Notes under the pieces: model-generated | What the model saw: only the letters and a program-made list of their open reading frames with translations | Told to the model about the DNA's origin: nothing | Database searches by the model: none | Assembly (NCBI GenBank): GCA_032622095.1 | Contig: CP136068.1 | Coordinates: 158,481,465-158,545,464 of the forward strand | Reading direction: 5' to 3' | Source: Siphonodentalium dalli | Taxonomy: Eukaryota > Mollusca > Scaphopoda > Gadilida > Siphonodentaliidae | Length of the DNA stretch: 64,000 nucleotides | Position numbers and translations under genes: made by a program | Shown: piece by piece, positions 25,201 through 37,200 of the stretch | Layout of the letters: the number at the start of each line of letters is the position of its first letter | Numbering within the stretch: the first letter of the stretch is position 1

Positions 25201-28200
25201 ATATGTGGTAGGAAAAATAACTGGAATAAAATCCTGAATTATACGGGAAATTTGGGGTGGGCGGGAAAAAATTATATTATATTGGTCGAAATCTAATAAC
25301 GGGAAATCTAAGTTTCGATCCGCTCAGTGTAAAATACAAACCAAACGTGTCTATATTCAGATCGGACGGTCGGTCTGGATTGAAGCAGATTCGACATAAT
25401 AAAGGAGGGACTCGGCCTTACTACTACGAGTCCCACACTCTGGATTCCGTCTGCCAGATACACGACCACAGTAACAACATAAGGACGGTCGGACTCGGAG
25501 AATTCATCGCTGTTCTCAACGGAGTGGAGTTCCGAACGCGTCACAACGACTACGCTCTTAAACAACCGTCGACAACGAGTACCAACTATCACGAGGTATA
25601 AACGGCAAACTCCATGCATGATTTATTAACACCACCAGGTGTATACTGTGGGCCAAATTATAAAATTCCGTGGTCGCATGTAGGTTTTATGGTTTTTCCG
25701 GTTTATTAGTTTAAAAGTCGAACTGCACGATCAGGAGGCTGGTCACCGGTTTATTAGTTTAAAAGTCGAACTGCGCGATCAGGAGGTCGGTCACCAGTAA
25801 ATGGTGTAGTTGGGAATTTCAATTTCGTATAATGTCCTTTACATTATTATGTCAATAATGTTGATTTTTGGTTTGTGACAAGCTATGTCAATTACCAATA
25901 AAAGAAATTTAAAAGATAATTTGTAAGTCTTATATTTCAACTTTTATAGATATATTTCGTTCTGCAGCCCACTGATGGTTGTGTTGTGATGGTATTATAG
26001 TTGCAGTATGCAATAATTATGACCTCGTTAATTGCTTTCGATCTTTAGGTATGAACAATGGCTGAACCATGCACTCTTGGCGGGAACACAATAATTAGTT
26101 GTTTTAACGGAATTCTGATGGGGTGAATTCATGTAACCAATATATTTCATATTATAATTTATATTTATGGCTAATAATATGATCTTGAGGGCGTTACCAT
26201 TTCTGACTATGGTTTTCTTGTACTTCCTTAACAGCGTTTGGCGTGACAACATAGTTGTTCGTAACAAACAATCGATATTGTTTGACCCGAAACATCGAGT
26301 CACCAATTGAGGTAAACCCTGCATGGAGTTTAGCCGGCATGTGTATTTTCTTAATTAAATCTAACATTTTTTATTGAAGTGTTTTGTCAGTTACAATTCA
26401 TTCCGGCTTGATCTGGACAATTTCAAAATGAATATGGACAGTTCAGTTTCTCAGAATAATGCAGAATTAATTGTAACCTACTAAAATCTCAAATAAATAA
26501 ATGTGATATTCCTTCACATTGCACGTAGGTGCGGGCAGCGGAAGTCCTGCGTATGGGACTGAAATCTGCATGGAGCTTGGGAAACTCCGTGCAAGGTTTA
26601 TCTCCCTTGCTGACCCGATAAGACCGCTGCCACTGGCGACATTTTACCAACATGTTTCTGACTTGCGCGATATAGATATAAATATACTAAGTGAACCGAG
26701 CCACATGTTGCCCTGATGAAGCACACAATATATCTAACAAAGGTTGCTTAAAGATGGATTATCTCTTTAAATAACAAATTTTAAATAGTTGCGTGGGTAT
26801 AAAATAATAGATATGAACTGAAGACCCCTGTCCGTAAAAGCTTCTATCAGTTAATATTGATTTTATTTCGAATATTAAATCGGGACCGTTTATGTGTCTA
26901 TTTTTAGAATAGACCATTCGGATGATACCATATTGCGACATAGAGCACTGGGCTCTTCATATGGCTACGCACCGAAAGTCAAATGTTCCAGATTGATTGT
27001 TTGTATTGTTTTGTTCCACAGATATAAGCGATAATGAGTATAATTAACGTTTATTTGTTACAAAATTGTACAATAAAATTTCGGGTATCTGTTAACAGTA
27101 ACCACTATTGTTCGTTAGCTGAACAAACACACCTTTTTAGACCAGAAAATATTCGAAATAAAATTAATATTAATCGATAGAAGCATTTCCGGACATGAGT
27201 CTTCGATTCAAATCTAATAGTTTATACCCCGGTAACTATATAATACATGTTACAAAGAGATAATCCACCTTTAAATTAGTTTACTACGTTTGGAAAGTCC
27301 CAATACAACTATTTCGCGAAATGCAGTGCTTTATCTCTCCGGTTCTTTTAATCTCATTAAAATGCGTTTGTAATAGACAAACTTAAAAATAATTTAAACT
27401 TAATTTATACATATATATTTATTTATTGTTAAGTTCCGAGTTCACAGTACAATGTGTAGACTCGGCGGTTAAAATAGATTCTGCATGGTTAGCGGAAACA
27501 AAGGACCGGGTCAGCGGAAACAAAGGGCCGGGTCAGCTGAAATAAAGGTCTCTTTTAGGTCTAATCACAATGTTAAAGTTATAATGGTGACACCATGTCA
27601 CACGCGTACGGCCAGGTTATGATATTTACAAGTTTAATACTTTTGGTATGCATGTTTTTTATCCAGTTCGATGGAGAATATGATCGACATAGAATGTAAC
27701 AACACACAGATTGGACATGACTTAGATATTTGTTTCTTTGTCATCTTTACAACTTATATATGAGATCGACCAATTGTTATTAAACCATATATATACGCCA
27801 CACCAATTAGAAATATTAGTGTTCATATTCTGAACCATATTCGAGATGGCTGCCAATATGGCCTTCAGAGTTGACAAAACTACATAAATTGGAAATTGGT
27901 GTAAACTGTATTAAGTTTTAATACATATAATTACATTACACAAAAATAATAGTAATTTTAATTATTATAATAATAGCATGGATTAGATTCGACATGAGAA
28001 GTTGAGCGGTAGTTTGTAACAAGACCTATCCACGGTGGGGAATCACGTGGTTTCGAGTTGATGAGTATCACACATTCAACAAGGCCGAATCCATGGCAAA
28101 CGCCACCAGAAACGAGGGAAAAGTTAATAATTTATGATAATGATATAGTACATAGTATTTTGACAGCTACGTTTGAGCATATGTTATTCTATTTTTCAAA

Positions 28201-31200
28201 CAAGCTGATACACTGGGAATTTGTGTCTAAACTCACAGTTGTTTGCTCTAACATTCTGGCCAAAGTCGAAGTATTTTCCTATGTTGTATTCCAAGAACAT
28301 CCAACTGGCAACTTTGCTCATAATGTTATAGAAAACTGCTGAGTATTTCCGAACAAATAATATATCATATGTTCGTAATAATCAACATGCTATATTTTGT
28401 GTCAGTTCCTCATATAGTATGATTTTGAGCGTTTGCACTCGCCTACGACATTTTTAATGCGTGATACTCCAACCTTGAAACCATGTGATTCCCCACCGTG
28501 CTATTCTTCTTTCTAGGTGGAGAACATTCCATTTCCCGAAGTACCACAGAGCGTCCTCGACATGCCGACACTGGACGAACAGATAGCGGAAATGCGCGAA
28601 TATTTCCGAGCGTATAAACTCCAGGACCCGACAATCCGGGACTACAAACCTTACTTCCGACCTGTTCTCTGTTACCTAGAGGGCGCTTGGCAATCGAAAA
28701 CAGACAGCATAGACGAACCATTCGACAGCGATCGGCACCACATCGACGCCAGTAGCTGGTTTGATTTGCAAGAGAAACTCATGTACACATCGAAAACAGG
28801 TTAATATAGAAAATAGAAAATCACTTGTACCCAGCCGGTGACAGAGTCTGTAATGAATTGAGTATGACTGGTGCGCTCCGGTAGAGATTGGCAGACGCCT
28901 TATCCGCCAGCTCCTCTCGTGCATTAATGAGTGTGTGCGAAACGCTCCATTATCGGCACAACCAATTAAAGTGATGTGAAACACCCCAGTATGGTGATCA
29001 AATAGAAATGGAGAATAATTTTGTTCAATGTAGTAATTTTTACAAATAGTATATCCAAATTGACAACACACACCGTCATTTTTATATATGAATTAAATGC
29101 AGTGACTCTCGATGGCTAAATCGTTTTCGATAGTTTATCGCCGATAGACGCGTCCCGAATCCAGTAGTAAATATTTACAATTGAGCCTAGTTCTGATGAT
29201 GTTTTCTATGGAATGGTAAGATGGATTTGCTTTAATTTTTTGGTAATGTTAGAAGAATGTTACATTCCTCCAGTTGTCATAGCGCCTGAATACTATCTTA
29301 ACAGTTTCACGCACCAGAACAAGTACATAATATGTCTTTAATTGTATACACCGGCTCTATCCGAATTACAACTAAGTTCAAGTAGGTTGGAACCATGAAT
29401 ATATCTTGTATAACCATGAATCTCTAAGCTGGAAACATTCCAAAGTGATGACGGGCGACATGTTTTTGAACCATTTGACTTCCTACTAGTAACACTCGTT
29501 GCGAGTTATCCTCTCTACGTTATTGTTTATGATATTTCGTTATTCCGAAGGTTCTTTGTTCCGAGGGTTTTTATACCGAAGATTCATGTTGACATAATAA
29601 AGAACATTCGGAATAAGAACCTTCGGAACAAAGATCCTTTGGAATAACCCTTTACCCAACAGAAGGGCCCTGTGCCAATGCATTCTCTTATATATGCGAG
29701 TCGACCATAGGTCGCCTCGTATATATAAGAGAATGCATTGGCTTAACACATTAAAAATTATAAAATTGTTAAAGAATGTAAGAATTTTTTTTTTAGGCCA
29801 ATGCATTCTCTTATATATGCGAGGCGACCTATGGTCGACTCGCATATATAAGAGAATGCATTGGCACAGGGCATAACTGTAACTATCACAATGTGGTCAA
29901 GGAGCCGGTTCCAATGATATCCATATTTGTATGGTTCTATTGAGACAGACCGAAGATATTTTAGGCTGTTGAAGCTTTATTTGGCCGGTTTTGGCCGTTT
30001 TGTTGGGTAAAGGGATAAACAAACTTCGAAATATAGATATGACCCCACACCTTGAATGTCAGAGTCCCACGTTTTTATGTTGATATGGATTCATTCAGTG
30101 ACCGCTTTGAACGCATCGGGAATTATCGGTTGGTGTTATCGTACATAAATGCATGACATTCCCAATGTGCATGTATTATCTCGTTGTCTCTCTGTCTGTC
30201 TGGTTATATTTCCTGAATATCCCTCCAGAATAACCGAATGGAAGAAATGGTTAATAAGTTCAAATCCGCCCATTCGCTACAATCATTCTGAAAGTCCGCG
30301 TCATGTACGTTTTCTGATTCGAATGGGATGGTCCCCTTCATTAGGAAATGCATTTGGGATTTAACCCTTTACCCAACAAAGCGGCCAAAAACGCCCAAAT
30401 AAAGCTTCAACAGCCTAAAATATCTTCGGTCTGTCTCAATAACACCATACAAATATGGATATCATTGGAATCGGTTCATTGACCACATTGTGATGGTTAC
30501 AGTTATGGCTTATGCCATGTGCCAATGCATTATCTTGTATATGCGAGTCGACCATAGGTCGCCTCGGATATATAAGAGAATGCATTGGCCTAAAAAAAAT
30601 CTTTTTTAACACTTTTTACCATTTTTTCTAACATTCTTTAACAATTTTATAATTTGTTCTTACATTTTTTTGACAATTTTATCATTTTTAATATGTGTTA
30701 AGCCAATGCATTCTCTTATATATGCGAGGCGACCTATGGTCGACTCGCATATATAAGAGAATGCATTGGCACCGGGCCGTTCTGTTGGGTAAAGGGTTAA
30801 TGCATGGCGTCATCGTTATATTAACTAAATGGCGGTCTTTTATTCAGGGCTCAAAGATACCAACGAGAACTACGCCTACCTCCCAACAACACTGGCAGAC
30901 GTTCTCGATGGAGGTCCAACTTACGCCCAATGGAACTACCGAATACTGTGTCACCAAATCCAGAAAGATATTAACCTCGATCGAATCCGCCCAGTTGACG
31001 ACGTATCAGCGAGAATGGCAAGGGACATAACTCTGGAGGAATATACCAACTCCAGGGCTGCGAGGTTTAACTTCAACGGGAAGGATAACTCTTTTCTGGT
31101 AAGTTAATAAAAAGTCTTGTTTCGCCGATATACGGAACTGTGTATTAGTACGCGGGTATGGGTCTCTGTTGGTGGTATCCAACTTGGGATTTCCAAATGA

Positions 31201-34200
31201 ATCCCCAAGTCATAATTTTCAAGTCCTCGAAATTCCGTTTGCACTGCCCCTCCCCCGTATTAGTCATCAATTCGTTCGTCGATTTGGTTCAAGTTTCGTG
31301 GTTCTGCATGTCCACAGGCCCCTGGGGAAAATTACTAAAATACCAATATAGACTATACCGCATAGTCTATATTGGTATTTTAGTAATTTTCCCCAGGGGC
31401 CTGTGCTTCTGTCAGTTTAGGAAACAAATGCAATGAAAGATTGGAATTTGGTGCATGGCAACTTTTTGTCAAGAGATCAGGTTTTGCAAGAAGGAATTAT
31501 CACGAAATACGGAGCACAACAAACATAAAATACCTCTTCTTCTTCAGAAAGACGATAAGTACCAATTTGGAATTATCGATGACATCATGGAAGAAATCCC
31601 AGGAAAAGATAACTATCCGGGGGTTTTAAGGGAGAACTCGTTCGGACAGACGGCATACAGATTCCGAGACGGCAACGAAGAGCTCAACGCGGGTCGCTAC
31701 CACAGAATGTACAGGTCCAAGGTCGCAGGCGCGCTCGGTCTGACTGTCCGGAACAGAGGATTCTCAGATGACAACTTGTTTGTCTCCGTGACGTCACACC
31801 AGAACATCGTCGAAGCATCAATCAACGACTGTAACACAGTGAATAAGGTTAGCCGTAATGCCCCTTTAAGTACATTGTACATTGATTTCTATAATTGCAA
31901 ATGTTTGGGTCTTTTCATTACATTCAGAATTTATACAGTCTAATAAATAGATATTGAATGAGCATTGCGTGTGTTGGTATTCTTAATCCGACATGCAACA
32001 CTCAAATTCGTTATATTAGTTTAAAACACGATACTTAACGAGACTTAATTAATTAGACGGGTTTTATCTGTTCTACATTTCAAGTGTTGTGTTGTCAGTC
32101 GCCGTGTCAATTGTCCGTGGCGATTGTTAAACCTTAAGTAGAGGGCACATGTAACTCCCTACTCGCTCGCAGAATCGTGAATATCAGTTAACAGAGAGGG
32201 GTGAATTATCCAAAACTTCAACATATCAAGAGGTAATATTTAGACTAAATTACATCAAAATTTGTCATTTGGGCTGGAACATAATCAAAATTGGTGTGAT
32301 AGCGCGTACCAGCCTTTTTGTTGAATCCCGAATACCGGTTAAATTGGGCATATTAAACCCGAGTACTAGATAACAGCGCCTGAAATGCTTGAATCCCGAG
32401 GGGGTGTCACCCTCTAAGTATATATAATGTTTGTTTTTCCCACGTTCTGTATATAGGATATATAGGTCAATAAACCCGGGATGTTCTTCCATATATAGGT
32501 ACTTTATATGCCCCGAAATAATACCACTAATCGATCCATTTTCATGCATATAGCGCATTATATATAGTTAAAGATGCACAATCCGAACTAACGCTCCTAC
32601 ACTCTTATAACTAATGTGTAGAAACGATTACACATCAAATGTGTAAACCCGGTTAATACACATAGCAATGTGTAGTTTTACATACAAATACATGGACCAA
32701 GGGCCGTTCTACACATAATGTGTATATTTTGTTACACACAATTGTGTAAGAACTTAGAGCATGCGCATTGCGGTGCCTTCAGTTCCATAGTCTGCAATAC
32801 ATGCCGGCCATATTGTTTGAGTATATTTTTTGGAATACAATCTACAGCGATCGTAGACAAGGACTGTAAGTTCAGAATTCCGACTTGTGGGTATATAGTA
32901 TTAATGATATATGAGGATTTATTTGTTAAAACTATCATGGCGAATACTGCCCTTAGACTCGTTTATATGATTGTTTGTAATACGGTAATACTAATATTAT
33001 GCAACCACGCCATGACCCTGGTTTGTTCATTTAAAACGAAAACTCACACATCACAGAGCAAAATATTACGTACCATTGTACGCCATGAAAGTTTTAACAT
33101 ATAAATCTCCATATGTCATCAGTACTATATACCCACAGTTCGGAATACTGAACTTATATTCTTGTCTACGATCTGTATGTGTAAGAATCTACACAAAATG
33201 AGTAAGGGATATATGTTTATTTTATGCACACCGGTGTATATTAATGTGTAGAAATTGACCCATTTATTGTGTACCAGGTAAGGTCTCCGTTGGGGTATGC
33301 ACCTTGAAATTTACAACTGCATCCCCCTTAATTTTTTCGCAAAAAAATATCATTTGCACCCACCCCCCATTTGGGTTGGAACGTTCTAACTGGTACCTCA
33401 AACTACTTTCCAACTATTGGCAAGTTAAAGTGATGTGAAACACTCCGGTTGGGTGATCAAATAGAAATGGAGAATAATCTTGCTCAAATATGCATAGTTC
33501 AGAGGATGATATCTACGGAGTGGTATGGTCGATTTGTTTGAGATTTTACGAAATGTTAGTAGAATGCTACATTGCCACAGTTGGCATAGTGCCTGAGTAC
33601 TAACTTATCAGTTTCACGCACCCGAACAACTCCATAATATGTCTTTAACGAAATTATCACATTCAAACTATATATATATATAATTCAGGAAGAGACGTGC
33701 ACGCGTTACTCCCGTGCTATCCTACTGGAGTCTAACACTCTATAACCCATCTCTATAATTCATGTCATGAACATTGGTGGGCGTTATATACAATATATGA
33801 TACAGATCTCGAACAGTGTAGTATCATATAGTAAACTTGGGGAACTGTACCATATCATAGTATAATTAATCTGTATGAGAAACATGGGATACTGTGACTA
33901 ATCATTATATACATTTACACACAGCCGTGCATTTTACACGACCAGTATTATAGGTAATCTTATGACAAATATGTTTGAAGACGCTTTGCTTTTAACTAAA
34001 TCTAAAACATTCATTTCTAAAATGCCTTTGGTTAACCTGCCGCTGACATTGTCTCCGTCATTATAGTGTGCTAAGTGTGCTGTTCCCTTACCCTGTTAGT
34101 CGTGTTACCTGGTCAAACCACCACTTACCTATATATTGGTTACATATCAAAACAAACCCATTGAGAGCCCCTCATATAATGGAGCAGACGACAATCAATG

Positions 34201-37200
34201 GTGCATGCTTCCATATGTGTGGGACTGCCTGTGGGTTCACAATCATGCAGTGCATTACTCTGGTATGTCGTTCTAGTATGCTAGGTGTGGCGATCGCTTA
34301 CCATGACAGTCGCGTTACCTGGTCATACCAGCGATGTATATATATCTCATTTACGTCCATGGTCATACACACAACTATAATGGTTACATATATAAAATAA
34401 CACTATATTTCAGGTAGAGACATGTACGCCTTACTCCAGTCGAGTTTCCTATGCTATTCCACTGGAGCTTGTGATATTGACGCCCCTGTTGTCATGGAAC
34501 CCATACGATATAGCATTTAAAGGGTGGCCAGGCGGCATCGACGGAAAAACTGTAGAGGTCGGAGGTCGTAACGGAGGGCTCACGCCAGATAAAGCATGGG
34601 ACGGCAACCACAATCAGATATTTTACCGGACTCCTAAGGAGCTGTTTGATGGGTCGGAGATCGGGAAAGATCCCGCTGATACAGCCAAGCCACTAGTCGG
34701 AGTCCTCGATCAAACAGGTGAGTCTCTTGGTACGATCCCGGCGATACAGCCAAGGAGCAAGTCGGAGTCCTCGGTCAAACGGGTGAGTCTCCTGGTACGA
34801 TCCCGGCGATACAGTCAAGCAGCAAGTCGGACCTCGACCAAACAGGTGAGTCTCCTGGCACGATCCCGGCGATACAGTCAAGCAGCAAGTCGGAGTCCTC
34901 TATCAAACAGGTGAGTCTCCCGCAAACACAGCCAAGCAACTAGTCGGCGTCCTCGATCAAACAGGTGAGTCTCCTGGCACGATCCCGGCGATACAGTCAA
35001 ACAGCAAGTCGGAGTCCTCGATCAAACAGGTGAGTTTCTTGGTACGATCTCGGCGATACAGCCAAGCCACTAGTCGGATTCCCCGATCAAACAGGTGAGT
35101 TTCCCACAGGTACAGTCAAGCCTCTAGTGGGAGTCCTCGATCAAACAGGTGAGTCTCTTGGCGCGACCCCGGCGATACAACCAAGCCACTAGTCGGAGTC
35201 CCCGATCAAACAGGTGAGTCCCTTGGTACGATCCCGGCGATACAGCCAAGCCGCTAGTGGGATTCCTCGATCAAACATGTGAGTCTCTTGGCACGATCCC
35301 GGCGATACAGCCAAGCCGCTAGTGTGAGTCCTCGTTCAAACAGGTGAGTTTCTTGGTACGATCCCGGCGATACAGTCAAGCCACTAGTGGGAGTCCTCGT
35401 TCAAACAGGTGAGTCTTATGGCACGATGCTGGCGATACAGTCAAGCCACTAGTGGGAGTCCTCGTTCAAACAGGTGAGTCTCATGGCACGATGCTGGCGA
35501 TACAGTCAAGCCACTAGTGGGAGTCCTCGTTCAAACAGGTGAGTCTCATGGCACGATGCTGGCGATACAGTCAAGCTACTAGTGGGAGTCCTCGTTCAAA
35601 CAGGTGAGTCTCCTGGCACGATGCCGGCAATATAGCCAATTAAGCCGCTAGTCGGAATCCTCGATCGAACAGGTGAGTCTCTTGGTACGATCCCGGCGAT
35701 ACAGTCAAGTCGCTAGTCGGATTCCTCGTTCAAACAGGTGAGTCTCCTGGCACGATGCCGGCAATATAGCCAATTAAGCCGCTAGTCGGAATCCTCGATC
35801 GAACAGGTGAGTCTCTTGGTACGATCCCGGCGATACAGTCAAGCCGCTAGTCGGATTCCTCGTTCAAACAGGTGAGTCTCACGGCACGATCCCGGCGATA
35901 CAGTCAAGCCGCTAGTGGGAGTCATCTATCAAACAGGTGAGTCTCTTGCATACACAGCCAAGCCGCTAGTGGGAATCCTCGATCAAACAGGTGTGTCTCC
36001 TAGTACGATCCCGGGGATACAGCCAAGCCACTAGTCGGATTCCTCGATCAAACAGATGAGTCTCTTGATACGATACCGGCGATACAGCCAAGCCACTAGT
36101 GGGAGTCCTCGATCAAACAGGTGAGTCTCTTTGTACGATCCCGGCAATACAGCCAAGCTACTCTCGCACACACAGCCAAGCCGCTAGTCGGAGTCCTCGA
36201 CCAAACAGGTGAGTCTCGCGGCACGATGCGAATGTGGTGAGAGAAGTGGTGGCATCCGGAACGAGAATTATCATTCCTGAAATGGAAGGCATCGGACTGG
36301 TCCGCACCAGATATCACATAATGCCCATCCATGCAGAAAGCAGCGCCGCTTGATGGGAACTTGACGTAGTCAAATAAAACCCTGTGCCAATGCATCTCTT
36401 ATATATGCGAGTCGACCATAGGTCGCCTCGCTATAAGAGAATGCATTGGCCCCACAAATTTTAAACTATTTTTTATAATTGTTAAAAGATGTAGGAAAAA
36501 ATAAAAATAAAAAAATGTTAAAGAATGTAAGAAACAATTAATATTTTTTTTTTAAATTGTTAAATAATGTAAGAAAAAATGATGGAAATTGATAAAGAAT
36601 GTAAGAAAAAATGATTAAAAATATTATACAATTGTAACAGAATGTAAGAAAAAATTATGAAAATAATACAATTGTTAAAGAATGTAAGAAAAAATTATAA
36701 AAAATTATTTGCACAGGTGTGGTGAGAGAAGTGGTGGCATCCGGAACGAGAATTATCATTCCTGACATGGAAGGCGTCGGACTGGTCCGCACCAGATATC
36801 CCATAATGCCCAAACATGCAGAAGGCAGCGCCGCTTGGCGGGAACTTGACGCAGTCAAAGAAAACCCTGTGCGAATGCATTCTCTTATATATGCGAGTCG
36901 ACCATAGGTCGCCTCGCATATATAAGAGAATGCATTGGCCCCACAAATGTTATACTATTTTTTATAATTGTAAAAAAATGTAGGAAAAAATGATAAAAAA
37001 AATATAAAAAATTGTTAAAGAATGTAAGAACAAATTATGGAAATTGATAAAGAATGTAAGAAAAATGATAAAAAATTATACATTTGTAACAGAATGTAAC
37101 AAAAATTATGAAAATGATACAATTGTTAAAGAATGTAAGAAACAATTATAAAAAAATTTATTTGCACAGGTGTGGTGAGAGAAGTGGTGGCATCCGGAAC

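Larger units (their letters stand above)
25596..28516 (+). other. Intron 2, mostly transposon debris
   Basis: It holds a 54-bp tandem pair at 25695-25800 (GGTTTATTAGTTTAAAAGTC), the 89-bp miniature element at 26389-26477, and TTAAAG family 2 copy 2 at 26748-27274. GGGCCGGGTCAGC.GAAA is repeated at about 27490-27545. Nothing else is recognised. Confidence 0.6.
31848..34413 (+). other. Intron 5, mostly repeats
   Basis: It contains an end fragment of TTAAAG family 1 at 32568-32600, a short-element copy at 32597-33290, family 3 copy 2 at 33425-33650 and a relic of the exon 6 start at 33684-33745. The remainder is unrecognised AT-rich sequence. Confidence 0.6.
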
